Assembly (NCBI GenBank): GCA_937998695.1
Contig: CALLCO010000299.1
Span: forward strand, 1-32,862
Direction of reading: 5' to 3'
DNA length: 32,862 bases
Source of the DNA: Candidatus Ozemibacteraceae bacterium
Lineage (GTDB): Bacteria; Muiribacteriota; Ozemobacteria; Ozemobacterales; Ozemobacteraceae
Part shown: piece by piece, positions 17,143 through 24,772 of the stretch
Position numbering within the stretch: position 1 is the first letter of the stretch
Layout of the letters: every line of letters starts with the position of its first letter
Position numbers and translations under genes: made by a program
The notes under the pieces: model-generated
Seen by the model: only the letters and a program-made list of their open reading frames with translations
Database searches by the model: none
Told to the model about the DNA's origin: nothing

Positions 17143-17916
17143 TCAGGTTTGTGGAACGGGAACGGGGCGGAGGCCCACCTGGAAGAGGTGGGCCAGTTCG
17201 GGGGTGAAGCCGCCGTCGGCACGGTGGATGGTCAGGGCGGGCAGGGCCTGGTGGGGCCCGTTGTAGAAGCGTTCCGCCTCGACCAGAGCCAGATGCGACG
17301 GCTGGCCTTCCTTGGGGTGGACGAACTGGACGCGGCGCAGGCCGAACTGGACCGCCTTCAGGTGGTCGTTCAGCTCGTAGAAGCGTCCGGACGGGATGAT
17401 CATGGTCAGGCGCGATCCGTAGTTGAGCAACCAGGCGGCGGCCTCGACGAAATCCTTCAGGGTACCGGCCAGTTCGTGGCGGGCCAGGGCGCGGCCGGGG
17501 CGGTCGGGCAGGCGCCCCGTCCCCAGCGGGTAGTAGGGCGGGTTGGCCACGACCAGGTCGAACGACTCGGGCAGCAGGCGGGCCGGGATCTCGCGCACGT
17601 CGAGCAGCTCGAACGACAGGCCGGTCATCTGTGGGTTGAGCTGGAGGTTGCGGCGGGCCAGGTCGTCGAACTCGGGCTGGACCTCGAACCCGACCACTTC
17701 GAGGGCGGGCTGGCGATACTTCAGCAGGAAGGCCAGGATCCCGCTTCCCGAACCGAGGTCGGCCACGCGGGTGATCTCCTTCCCCAGGCGCACGAAGCGA
17801 GCCAGCAGCAGGGTATCGATGGCGAAGGCGGTGCCGTCAATCTTCTGGATCAGCCGCAGGTCCGTGCCCACGACCACATCCAAGCGTTCGTCGGTGTCGA
17901 TGAAGACGTCGGTCAT
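17143..17916 (-). CDS. TrmN6-like tRNA1(Val) adenine-N6 methyltransferase
   Basis: The 257-residue product is a class I SAM-dependent methyltransferase of the TrmN6/YfiC type, which methylates an adenine N6 in the anticodon loop of tRNA(Val) in E. coli. The SAM-binding ADLGSGSG is at residues 52-59, and the catalytic NPPYY of N6-adenine or amino methylases is at 125-129. The N-terminal QKIDGTAFAIDTLLLARF matches the family's substrate-side motif. The start at 17916 has no ribosome site, but a TATAAT sits only 14 nt upstream of the ATG, so the mRNA may be nearly leaderless. It is the last minus-strand gene after the neu cluster, separated from neuA by 231 nt. The exact tRNA target is inferred from the family. 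Confidence 0.85.
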   Translation of the reverse strand: MTDVFIDTDERLDVVVGTDLRLIQKIDGTAFAIDTLLLARFVRLGKEITRVADLGSGSGILAFLLKYRQPALEVVGFEVQPEFDDLARRNLQLNPQMTGLSFELLDVREIPARLLPESFDLVVANPPYYPLGTGRLPDRPGRALARHELAGTLKDFVEAAAWLLNYGSRLTMIIPSGRFYELNDHLKAVQFGLRRVQFVHPKEGQPSHLALVEAERFYNGPHQALPALTIHRADGGFTPELAHLFQVGLRPVPVPQT

Positions 17917-17930
17917 GGCGGGTGAGGCCG

Positions 17931-17936
17931 ATTATA
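17931..17936 (-). promoter_or_regulatory. -10 box very close to the methyltransferase start
   Basis: A perfect TATAAT on the minus strand ends 14 nt before the ATG at 17916. Transcription would begin about 8 nt before the start codon. No -35 consensus was found. Confidence 0.45.
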
Positions 17937-18147
17937 CCGTAATCGCCGGGTCTCCCGCGAGAGCAGGATGCCCCGACAACTCGAGGGAAAGATTGCACCG
18001 GCCACATCTGCCCCGAGTTCACGATGTCCGTCGGATGGGTGGGCCGGCTGGGATCCACCAGGTCACGCCTCGCCCCGGGGGCAGTCGTCCCGTCAGTTCA
18101 TGGGTCCGCCAGCCCGCACGCGCTCGACCCGCTGGAGCGACCCGGCA

Positions 18148-18858
18148 TCAGGAACCGCCGACCATCCGATGGCGCCGACGCAGCAGCTCCTCAGCGACGA
18201 TCAGGTCGATCTCATCGTCGATGTCGACCGATGATTCGCGTGACATCGCGAAGGCCACCGTTTCGGGGGAATCGAATCGCCGATTCCGTCTGATCCAGTC
18301 GGTGTGGGCGACATAGACCGCCCCGTTCAGGGAGACGTAAACGGGAAGATCCTGACGACGGGCAGCCCCCTCCACCGACGGCAGAATCGGACTCAGGCGG
18401 GCATCCTCGTCCAGGCGGAACGTCCAGTGGGGGTTCTTGGCCACCGGGCCCACCGAGACACAGGCGGGGGCCCCTCGATCGACGCACAACCGGATGGCCC
18501 CGTCGATGTCGGCGGCAGTGCGCAGGGGCGACGTGGGCTGCAGGAGGACGACCAGTTCATACCGCTCGGGCAGGGCATCGAGGGCATGCAACAGCGGGTC
18601 GATGCCCGGCGTGGTGTCAGCCGCCAGTTCGACGGGACGGACGAACGGCACCTCGCCGCCCAACGCCCGCATGGTGGCGATGATCTCGGGGTCTTCCGAA
18701 GACAGGATGGTGCGGTCGAGGAAGACCGACCCCTGCGCGGCGCGCCACGTCCATTCGAGCAGCGAACGCCCGGCGATGACGCGCAGGTTCTTGCGGGGGA
18801 TCCCCTTCGACCCGCCCCGGGCGGGAATGACGGCCAGAACTCGCTTTCCCTCGATCAT
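18148..18858 (-). CDS. neuA: Acylneuraminate (nonulosonate) cytidylyltransferase
   Basis: It activates a nonulosonic acid (sialic, legionaminic or related) with CTP to the CMP-sugar used by glycosyltransferases. The 236 residues are the usual length of short bacterial NeuA/LegF/PseF enzymes. The CTP-binding signature IPARGGSKGIPRKNL is at 11-25 and QPTSPLR at 107-113. The C-terminal SVDIDDEIDL (near 213-222) supplies the metal-binding Asp residues. The start at 18858 follows a 54-residue membrane protein by 31 nt in the same direction. It closes the cluster neuC-neuB-neuD-small-neuA. Sugar specificity cannot be read with confidence; the partner NeuC-type epimerase favours a sialic or legionaminic product over pseudaminic acid. 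Confidence 0.92.
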   Translation of the reverse strand: MIEGKRVLAVIPARGGSKGIPRKNLRVIAGRSLLEWTWRAAQGSVFLDRTILSSEDPEIIATMRALGGEVPFVRPVELAADTTPGIDPLLHALDALPERYELVVLLQPTSPLRTAADIDGAIRLCVDRGAPACVSVGPVAKNPHWTFRLDEDARLSPILPSVEGAARRQDLPVYVSLNGAVYVAHTDWIRRNRRFDSPETVAFAMSRESSVDIDDEIDLIVAEELLRRRHRMVGGS

Positions 18859-18889
18859 TGGTTGTCCTCCCGCCGTCCCCAGGCGTTCT

Positions 18890-19054
18890 TCAGTTTCCGC
18901 TCGGGGGCCTGAGAGAGCTTTTCAGCCAGGGAATCCCGACGGACACAGCCCCTGCCCCCCAAAACCCGGCCAGCCCACGCAGATAGACCAGGGTTGCCCC
19001 CAGACCGAAAAGCGCGGTCCCCATTCCCAGACCGATCTGGCGATGGTCCGACAT
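18890..19054 (-). CDS. 54-residue membrane protein inside the neu cluster
   Basis: I start it at the ATG at 19054 (MSDHRQIG) because GAGGGAG lies about 6 nt upstream. The frame is open further to 19117, but that start lacks a site. A polar N-terminus of about 8 residues is followed by a Gly-rich hydrophobic stretch (about 9-27) and a second one (about 30-43), so it could be a hairpin in the membrane. It lies 75 nt after neuD and 31 nt before neuA, which implies co-transcription. No family was recognised; it may help couple sugar synthesis to the membrane, but that is a guess. Confidence 0.55.
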   Translation of the reverse strand: MSDHRQIGLGMGTALFGLGATLVYLRGLAGFWGAGAVSVGIPWLKSSLRPPSGN

Positions 19055-19129
19055 CCCGATCTCCCTCGTTCCCTTCGGCCCGCGCACGGCAAGATCCGGG
19101 CGGCCTCTCTTGCCCATGAGGCCACGGAA

Positions 19130-19774
19130 TCAGCCCGACCTGGCCGGCGCCAGGGGCCGGGCGGGAACGCCAACCACCGTCACCCCGGGTGGAACATCGC
19201 GGGTGACGACGGCGCCGGCCCCCACCACGCACCCAGCGCCCAATCGCCGGCCCTGCAGCACGGTGGCGCCCACCCCGACGTGGACCTCGTCCTCGACGAC
19301 GACGTCGCCCGACAGCGTGACCCCGGGCGCCAGGTGGACGTGGGCCCCGATGCGGCAAGTGTGATCGACGGACGTGCGGGTGTTGACGATGGTGTCCGCG
19401 CCGATCACGACGTCGGGCTGCAGCACGCATCCTGCCATGATCTGGGCCCCTTCCCCCAGCGTGACGCGACTGCCCAGCACCGCCGAGGGGTGGATCAGCG
19501 TGGCGAAGGTGAAGCCCTTCTCCTTGAAGGTGCGGAAGATGCCGGCCCGACGGGCCATCGACCGGACCGACCCGACGCCGTTGACCAGTTCGATCGCCTG
19601 GGGGTCGAGACCGAACAGGGCGTTATTCGGCCCCAGGAAGGGAATGCCTTCCCAGGCGGGGCCGGCCGGAGTTTCCTGGGCGGAAACCCCTTGCAGCGAT
19701 CGCCCCGTCAGACGGATGACATCGAGCAGCACGGAACCGTGGCCGCCCGCCCCGATCAGGATCACAGGTCGCAT
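19130..19774 (-). CDS. neuD: Sialic-acid-type sugar O/N-acetyltransferase (NeuD/PglD family)
   Basis: The 214-residue product has a PglD-type N-terminal Rossmann-like domain beginning with VILIGAGGHG. From about residue 95 a left-handed beta helix of hexapeptide repeats follows (IHPSAVLGSRVTLGEG, VVIGADTIVNT). It ends in the usual GVPARPL tail. The catalytic His of the helix is probably in VDHTCRIG. Family members acetylate amino sugars or sialic acids with acetyl-CoA. Two adjacent ATGs exist: the one at 19774 is 7 nt from GGAGG, while the one at 19777 overlaps the stop of a short open frame upstream (TGATG). It sits between the neuB synthase and neuA, as in many sialic and legionaminic acid loci. 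Confidence 0.88.
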   Translation of the reverse strand: MRPVILIGAGGHGSVLLDVIRLTGRSLQGVSAQETPAGPAWEGIPFLGPNNALFGLDPQAIELVNGVGSVRSMARRAGIFRTFKEKGFTFATLIHPSAVLGSRVTLGEGAQIMAGCVLQPDVVIGADTIVNTRTSVDHTCRIGAHVHLAPGVTLSGDVVVEDEVHVGVGATVLQGRRLGAGCVVGAGAVVTRDVPPGVTVVGVPARPLAPARSG

Positions 19775-19776
19775 CA

Positions 19777-19992
19777 TCAAGCCTCCGTCACGAACGAACC
19801 GGCCGGCCCATGCCCTCGGCCATCGGCCATCGGCAGGCAAGCGCCATGCCCACGCGTGCCCATGGCGAAGGCGATGGCGACTGGACACTCATCTCGTCGG
19901 GCAAACATCTTGGCCATCATTCCAGCGGTCACATTGACCACGCTGCGCCAGGGCAGTGAGTGATCGATGGTCTCCAGGACTGCCAGGTCATC
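19777..19992 (-). other. Open frame continuing neuB after its stop codon, ending at the neuD start
   Basis: The 218-nt gap between neuB and neuD is open for 71 codons in the same frame as neuB, directly after its TAG. It ends at a TGA that overlaps the first ATG of neuD (TGATG). Codons are rich in G/C at the third position, like the neighbours. The peptide reads DDLAVLETIDHSLPWRSVV at first, then becomes Met/Gly/His-rich. The first internal ATG (19920) would give 47 residues. It may be a small coupled gene, a lost C-terminal extension of NeuB, or chance. Confidence 0.3.
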
Positions 19993-21084
19993 CTAGTCCT
20001 CCACCGGTTCGTCCTCGGCGAAGGCGCGGCGAGCGGGCTTGCCGAGGAGGTCGAAATACCGCATTGGCGAAAGGCCGGTTCCCGGCCTCTTGATCCCAAG
20101 GTTCTCGGGAGTGAACACTTCGCCCACCGCGATCGGGCGCCGCGCCACCAGGCTCTTGCGGGCGGCGGCGCGGTTGCGTATCTCGGCCGCCGCCAGAGGC
20201 CGGGTGGGGTCACCGAGCCCGGCCTCGACGGCCCGGATACCCTCGATCATGGCCCGCAACTCGTCGGGCTCGAGCGAGGCGCGGTGGTCGGGCCCTGGCA
20301 GGGTCCGGTCGAGGGTGAAGTGCTTTTCGACGATCGTCGCCCCGAGGGCGACCGCCGCGAGGGGAAGGGCGATCCCAGGGGTGTGATCGGAAAACCCGAC
20401 CTCGAGGCCGAAGGCGGCCCGCAGGGTCGCCAGCGCCCGCAGGTTCGCATCGGCAAAGGCGGCGGGATACTCGGTCGTGCAGTGCAGCACCCGCACCCGT
20501 TCGGCCACGCGCGCGCGAGCCGTCCGATCGAGCCAAGCCGCCTGGAACGCGGCCAGCGACGGGGAAACCGACCCCGAGGTCGTTCCCGCCTCGGTCACCC
20601 CATAGGCTATCACCCCAAGCGCGGTCTCTATCTCGGCCAGCGTCGCCATGCCCGTCGACAGGATCACCCGGCAACCACTGCGGGCCGCCGCCAACAGCAA
20701 CAACGGGTTGGTCAGCTCGCCCGAGCCCAGTTTGAGCAAATCGACCTGCAGGTCGCAAACGAGAAACTCCAGGCTCGCGTCGTCGAAGGGCGAAGCCAGG
20801 AACCCGACCCCCGCCTCGCGGCAAGCCCTGTGCAGTTCACGAACATCGTCGGGCGTCAGTTCCAGATCGCGCAACATGTCATACTGGGACTGGCCCTGAG
20901 GACCGTTTTTGGCCTGGTAGTCGGCCTTCGCGGCCGTCCGCGTCACCAGGGCATCAGCCCGAAAAACCTGGAATTTGACGTAATCGGCTCCCGCTCTGGC
21001 GGCGGCAGCCACCATCTCGCGGGCCCGAACGAGCGAGCCGTTGTGGTTGACGCCAGCTTCGGCGATGATGAGGGTGCGGGTCAT
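19993..21084 (-). CDS. neuB: N-acetylneuraminate/legionaminate synthase
   Basis: It condenses phosphoenolpyruvate with an N-acyl mannosamine-type sugar to form a nonulosonic acid. The 363-residue product has a TIM-barrel NeuB domain (about 1-285) starting with IIAEAGVNHNG. Further motifs are YVKFQVF, LSTGMA, LHCTTEYPA, VGFSDHTPG and IVEKHFT, which hold the metal and PEP ligands. A C-terminal SAF (antifreeze-like) domain from about 300 carries the KSLVARRPIAVGE signature. Its ATG overlaps the stop of neuC by 4 nt (ATGA), so the two are translationally coupled. The CTTEYP motif and the NeuC partner fit the sialic/legionaminic branch. The window contains a second, clearly different synthase at 29729-30772. 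Confidence 0.93.
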   Translation of the reverse strand: MTRTLIIAEAGVNHNGSLVRAREMVAAAARAGADYVKFQVFRADALVTRTAAKADYQAKNGPQGQSQYDMLRDLELTPDDVRELHRACREAGVGFLASPFDDASLEFLVCDLQVDLLKLGSGELTNPLLLLAAARSGCRVILSTGMATLAEIETALGVIAYGVTEAGTTSGSVSPSLAAFQAAWLDRTARARVAERVRVLHCTTEYPAAFADANLRALATLRAAFGLEVGFSDHTPGIALPLAAVALGATIVEKHFTLDRTLPGPDHRASLEPDELRAMIEGIRAVEAGLGDPTRPLAAAEIRNRAAARKSLVARRPIAVGEVFTPENLGIKRPGTGLSPMRYFDLLGKPARRAFAEDEPVED

Positions 21085-22262
21085 AATGCCCCTTTCTCGA
21101 GGTCGTGGAAGGCCTTGGTCAGGCAGTTCCGCAAGGGGAAGGTCTTCAGCACGCGCACGACCTCGCTGGCCACCTCGCCATCGCCGTAAGGGGACACGAC
21201 CCGGCGACAAGCCGCCCGGAAGGCCGGACGCAGCGCCTTGGCGATGGCGGCCTCGATGGCCGCGGGCGTCTCGGCGCAGTCGATGACCGAGGCGGCGCGG
21301 GGCCTTCCCTTCTGACGGTTCCCGATATTGACCGAGGGCACTTTCAGGAAGGGAGCCTCGATGATGCCGCTCGAAGAGTTGCCGATGACCGCCGCTGCTA
21401 GCCGCATGACCGCCACGTAACGGGCCACTCCCAGCCCTTCGACGAGCAACACCCGGTTGCGGTGCCGACCGGCGAACGCCGCGATGCGTTCGCGCAGGGC
21501 GCCTGCCCGCGGGTCGGCGTTTGGGCAGGTCCAGAGGAGGCGGGCCGCGGGAAAGCGTTCGAGGGCTTCCAGCAGCGCGTCGAGCCCGGCCTGGCCGGCA
21601 TCGTCACGCAAAGTCTCGGGATGCCAGGTGACGAGGAACAAGGGCGGCTCGAGGGAAAACTGCAGGTCGCGCTCGAGGGTGGTGCGACTGATACGGGGGG
21701 CGCGCCGCACCGCCTCGAGGCCGGGGGCCCCGACGGTGAAGACCCGTTCCGGGGACTCACCGAGCTGGATGACCCGCCGCCGGAACTCTTCGGCCGCCAC
21801 GAAATGCAAGTGGGCCATCTTGGTGAGGGAATGCCGGATCGCCTCGTCGATGGCCCCTTCGGTGCGCTCACCTCCATGCAGGTGGGCGATCGGCAGACGG
21901 GCCACCAGCGCCGCCTGGGCCGCCGCGAAAATCTCGTAGCGGTCCCCCAGCACCAGCAGCAGGTCGGGACGGCATCGGTCATACACCTCGGCAAACCCGA
22001 TGGTTCCCAAGGCGATCGCCTTGGCGACCGCGACAGGCGAGTCAGTGGCCAGCAACATCTCGACCCGGTCGCCGATCGACAGACCGGCTCGTTCCATTTC
22101 CGCCAGAGCCGCCCCGCGGCCACCCACCAGGTGGGTGCCGGTGACGACCAGGTGCAGGTCCAGGGCCGGGTCGGCCCGGATCGCCTTCATGATCCAAAAC
22201 AGCAAGCCGAAATCAGCCCGCGATCCGGTGACGACACAGATTTTCCGTCTTTTCACACCCAT
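21081..22262 (-). CDS. neuC: UDP-N-acetylglucosamine 2-epimerase (hydrolysing), NeuC/LegG type
   Basis: The enzyme epimerises and hydrolyses a UDP-HexNAc to give ManNAc, or the diacetamido sugar in the legionaminic pathway, as the substrate for NeuB. It is 393 residues, the usual length. GT-B-like features include the start KICVVTGSRADFGLL, HLHGGERTEGAIDE for UDP-sugar binding and catalysis, VTWHPET, and GNSSSGIIEAPF near the C-terminus. The ATG at 22262 has AGGACGG just upstream. It is the first gene of the neu cluster and shares an ATGA overlap with neuB. Its long leader carries a 9-bp tandem repeat and a 12-bp palindrome. Whether the substrate is UDP-GlcNAc or a bacillosamine derivative is not decidable here, because no dehydratase or aminotransferase is in the window. 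Confidence 0.93.
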   Translation of the reverse strand: MGVKRRKICVVTGSRADFGLLFWIMKAIRADPALDLHLVVTGTHLVGGRGAALAEMERAGLSIGDRVEMLLATDSPVAVAKAIALGTIGFAEVYDRCRPDLLLVLGDRYEIFAAAQAALVARLPIAHLHGGERTEGAIDEAIRHSLTKMAHLHFVAAEEFRRRVIQLGESPERVFTVGAPGLEAVRRAPRISRTTLERDLQFSLEPPLFLVTWHPETLRDDAGQAGLDALLEALERFPAARLLWTCPNADPRAGALRERIAAFAGRHRNRVLLVEGLGVARYVAVMRLAAAVIGNSSSGIIEAPFLKVPSVNIGNRQKGRPRAASVIDCAETPAAIEAAIAKALRPAFRAACRRVVSPYGDGEVASEVVRVLKTFPLRNCLTKAFHDLEKGAL

Positions 22263-22289
22263 CCGTCCTGTTCGGTGTAGCTCGAGCTA

Positions 22290-22343
22290 GCCGGGTCGGC
22301 CGGGTCAGCCGAGTCTGCCAGGTCTGCCGGGTCGGCGGGTGGA
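22290..22343. repeat. 9-bp tandem repeat in the neuC leader
   Basis: About six units of the type GCCGGGTCG (22290-22298, 22299-22307, 22308-22316, 22317-22325, 22326-22334, and a diverged 22335-22343). They lie between the predicted promoter and the neuC start. Confidence 0.65.
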
Positions 22344-22424
22344 CCGGGCAGGCGCGGGCTGGCGCGAGCGGGCGACGCCCTGTGCTCCGCTTTGCCATCC
22401 CCGCTGGGTCCAGGGTCCCCTAGC

Positions 22425-22453
22425 AGTCTACGTCGCTCTCCCCATCCGCGCAA
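22425..22453 (-). promoter_or_regulatory. Candidate promoter of the neu cluster
   Basis: On the minus strand TTGCGC (22453-22448), 17 nt, then TAGACT (22430-22425). The -35 resembles that of the pse operon (TTGCGA). The leader to neuC would be about 156 nt. Confidence 0.4.
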
Positions 22454-22488
22454 CCACCCAGCCGACAGCCTGCCATTCATTCCGCGGG

Positions 22489-22640
22489 TGAGCCTGTGGC
22501 ATGAATCGTTTTTTTGTTCGTCGTCTCCATATCGCCCCTAATCCAGTCGGCATTTCCACATGAATGAGCCTGTGGCATAAATCGGTTTTTCGCTCGTTGT
22601 GTACATTGCGCCCCTGATCCGCTAGGCATCTCCGAATGGA
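22489..22640 (+). repeat. Two tandem copies of the dispersed 76-nt repeat
   Basis: Copy 1 is 22489-22564 and copy 2 is 22565-22640. Both begin TGAGCCTGTGGCAT(G/A)AATCG, share a T-rich stretch, CGCCCCT(A/G)ATCC in the middle, and GGCAT(T/C)TCC 59 nt from the start. Confidence 0.75.
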
Positions 22641-22730
22641 CGGTACATGAAAATGGCTGTTTTGGGCATTCGCGCAACAGGCTCGAATAGGACAGGGAAG
22701 CGCACTGGTTGGGGCGTTCATGCCACAGCC
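22641..22730 (-). repeat. Two partial inverted copies of the dispersed repeat
   Basis: On the minus strand one begins at 22730 (GGCTGTGGCATGAACG) and the next at 22684 (GAGCCTGTTGCGCGAATG). Only the first 15-20 nt match the full copies well. Together with the two plus copies they form an inverted arrangement just downstream of the beta-barrel gene. Confidence 0.5.
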
Positions 22731-22772
22731 ACGGTTGGAAACGGATTTCGCGATTTCGGGGGGGAGTGCGGC

Positions 22773-23921
22773 TCAGAACTCGAAGCCGAAGGAGAGGCTG
22801 TAGCGGCGGTCTTCGCGGTCGCCGGGGCGGGGGCCCCGTTCGTCGGAATAGGTGGCGACATCGAGGCGAGCCTCGCGGAACTCGGCGGTGAACCCGGCGG
22901 TCGGATAGCCGCCGCGCAACCCGCCGCGCACCTTGAGCCAGGGATAGAGCAGGGCTTCGGCCCCCAGGCGCAGGCGCGAGAAGAAGGTGCCGTCGGTGCC
23001 GGTGACGTCCCAGAGGTCGGCGGCCAACAGCAGCTTGCGCTTGCGTTCGGGTGGGCCGCTGAGCGGCTTGATCGTCGCTCCGAGGGCCCATTCCCGGCGT
23101 AACCGGCCAATCGACGGGTCGATCTCCGACTCGAAGATGTTGGCGACCGCTAGGCCCAACGTGGTGTCCCAGTCGTTCTTCAACCGCCAGAAGGTCCCGG
23201 CGTCGAAATCGGCGGTGGCACCCTTGCGTTGAGCATCGCGCAGGTCGCTTTCGGAGAGCCGGGCAAAGTCGCGGGCATCGTATTCACGATCGAGGGAACG
23301 ACGCGACAGGAACTTCATCGTCGCTCCCCACCAGCCATAGGCGATGTCATTGAAGAGGTTGCGCTTTCCTCCGCGGAGAGGGCGGGCCACCGATCCCAGC
23401 AGGACCGAATCGATGTCACCCCGCACTTGAATGCGTGGACTGGTCGGCCGGACGACCCCGATCTCGGTCATCGCTTGGTATAAGAAAGCTCCCGCGAATC
23501 CGTGGCCGCCCTGGCCGCCGAGGTAGTAGGCCAGGTTGCCGGCCACCAGGCGGGCCTGCTGCCCCATCACATCCGACAGTTTGGCGTTGTTGGCGGCGCG
23601 CGACTCGGGCGTGTCAGCATCCGAAAGCCCGTCGGTGCGATTCTCGACCCGGCGGAAGTCCTGGTTCATCTCGCCATGGGCGTTGACCACCGCGTATCCC
23701 TTGTCGGTGATCTGGCACAGCCCGGCTGGGTTGGCGAACAGGGCCTGATGGTCGTCGGCGACAGCCACCACCGCCCCGCCCATGCCCTGAGTGCGCGGCG
23801 TTTCGTAGAACAGGCGATGGGCATAGCGGGCGTGGGCGGCGGGCGCCCAGAACAACCCCAGGCCCAAAGCGACCAACAAGCAGAGACGCATGAGGACCCC
23901 ATGGACAGACCGACGGCGCAT
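22773..23921 (-). CDS. Probable outer-membrane beta-barrel protein
   Basis: The 382-residue product has a signal peptide (1-31, RRR then a hydrophobic core, cut after AHA). It opens with TPRTQGMGGAVVAVADDHQALFANPAGL, the N-terminal pattern of PorV/FadL-like (OmpP1 or UPF0164-type) barrels: a Gly-Met-Gly turn, then Asp, then NPAGL. Alternating hydrophobic strands follow. The last residue is Phe in YSLSFGFEF, the classical signal for outer-membrane insertion. Its ATG overlaps the stop of the upstream lipoprotein gene by one base (TGATG), with GGAGGGG about 7 nt upstream, so the two are coupled. Cargo or function is unknown; a role in export or surface anchoring is inferred only from the fold type. 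Confidence 0.75.
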   Translation of the reverse strand: MRRRSVHGVLMRLCLLVALGLGLFWAPAAHARYAHRLFYETPRTQGMGGAVVAVADDHQALFANPAGLCQITDKGYAVVNAHGEMNQDFRRVENRTDGLSDADTPESRAANNAKLSDVMGQQARLVAGNLAYYLGGQGGHGFAGAFLYQAMTEIGVVRPTSPRIQVRGDIDSVLLGSVARPLRGGKRNLFNDIAYGWWGATMKFLSRRSLDREYDARDFARLSESDLRDAQRKGATADFDAGTFWRLKNDWDTTLGLAVANIFESEIDPSIGRLRREWALGATIKPLSGPPERKRKLLLAADLWDVTGTDGTFFSRLRLGAEALLYPWLKVRGGLRGGYPTAGFTAEFREARLDVATYSDERGPRPGDREDRRYSLSFGFEF

Positions 23922-24772
23922 CAGTCATCCCCTCCGTCGAGGTGCCGGATGGCCGCTGCGAAGCTGGCCACATTGACCTCGAAATAGGGGTGGGCCGCCT
24001 TCAGCCGCTCGACGAGATCGCCGACGGCCCGGATCGTGGCCCGGTTGCTGTCGGTGTAGGTGCCCGTGAAGGTCTGGCCAATGACCGGAGAGATCAGATT
24101 CCAGGTGTCACCCCGCCCGTCGAAGCCAATGGCGAGGTCGGCGAAAACCTGCTCGAGGGTCTCACCGTCGCTGGCGGGGCCGGTCACCAGATCCCGATAG
24201 AGGATGGGCCAAGGCGGAGTTTTCCCATCATTCGTGTCGAAATCGATCTCGTCGTTGGCGTCGAGGCGGCGGTTGTGGTTGGTGTCGTATTTGTCGATCA
24301 ACAGCCGGGTGGCGATGCCGACCTTCATCAGGGCCCGGGAAATGCGGTCGGGGCGGTCAGGCCGGGCCAGGCGGCTCATCCAGGTCAGGCCCTGGGCCAA
24401 CAGCTGCCGGTCACGAGCCAGCCAGGCGGTGCGGAAACAGACCGGGCCGCGATCGTAGGGCCCGATGCCATTTTGCAGGGCGTCAAGACTGCGCAACACG
24501 GCGAACCCCGCCTGGCCGGCCAGAGTCTCGCCCTTTCCTCGAATGACCGGGTCGCCGGCGTTCCCGCGCCCCAGCAACGTATCGAACCGCTCGGCGGCGG
24601 CGGCATAATCGGCCGAGGCGAGGGCGAGATTGCCTTCGGCGAGCAGATCCTCGTCGGTGCGGGCGGTCAGGGCGGAGTCGATCCCGTCATACAGATTGCA
24701 CCCGACCATCCCCGGCAGGCACAGCAGAATGCCCACCGCCAGAACGCCCACCTGGAAGGAAACGCGGGTCAT
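23921..24772 (-). CDS. Lipoprotein with an EF-hand-like loop
   Basis: The 283-residue product starts with a lipoprotein signal (hydrophobic 8-24, MVGC with the acylated Cys25). A helical TPR-like region follows (AEGNLALASADYAAAAERFDTLLGRGN, about 45-71). An EF-hand-like calcium loop lies at 163-174: Asp163, Asn165, Asn167, Asp171 and Asp174 in the right spacing. The C-terminal third is unassigned. GGGAG lies upstream of the ATG at 24772. It is coupled to the downstream beta-barrel gene (TGATG), which suggests an envelope pair. No named family was recognised. Confidence 0.72.
   Translation of the reverse strand: MTRVSFQVGVLAVGILLCLPGMVGCNLYDGIDSALTARTDEDLLAEGNLALASADYAAAAERFDTLLGRGNAGDPVIRGKGETLAGQAGFAVLRSLDALQNGIGPYDRGPVCFRTAWLARDRQLLAQGLTWMSRLARPDRPDRISRALMKVGIATRLLIDKYDTNHNRRLDANDEIDFDTNDGKTPPWPILYRDLVTGPASDGETLEQVFADLAIGFDGRGDTWNLISPVIGQTFTGTYTDSNRATIRAVGDLVERLKAAHPYFEVNVASFAAAIRHLDGGDD

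Larger units (their letters stand above)
22263..22772. other. 510-nt intergenic region with repeats ahead of neuC
   Basis: This stretch holds, from neuC outward: a perfect 12-bp palindrome TAGCTCGAGCTA (22278-22289), a 9-bp tandem array, a probable promoter, and the cluster of four dispersed-repeat units up to 22730. Short frames here are repeat translations, and I support no gene. Confidence 0.6.

Noticed and set aside
18890-19054. Weak resemblance of the 54-residue protein to eukaryotic Got1-like membrane proteins
   Set aside because: Only a short Gly-rich pattern matches; such composition is common in membrane helices.
22489-22730. Repeat cluster considered as a CRISPR or insertion sequence
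   Set aside because: Copies are adjacent without unique spacers and encode no transposase; inverted partial copies do not form clean terminal repeats.
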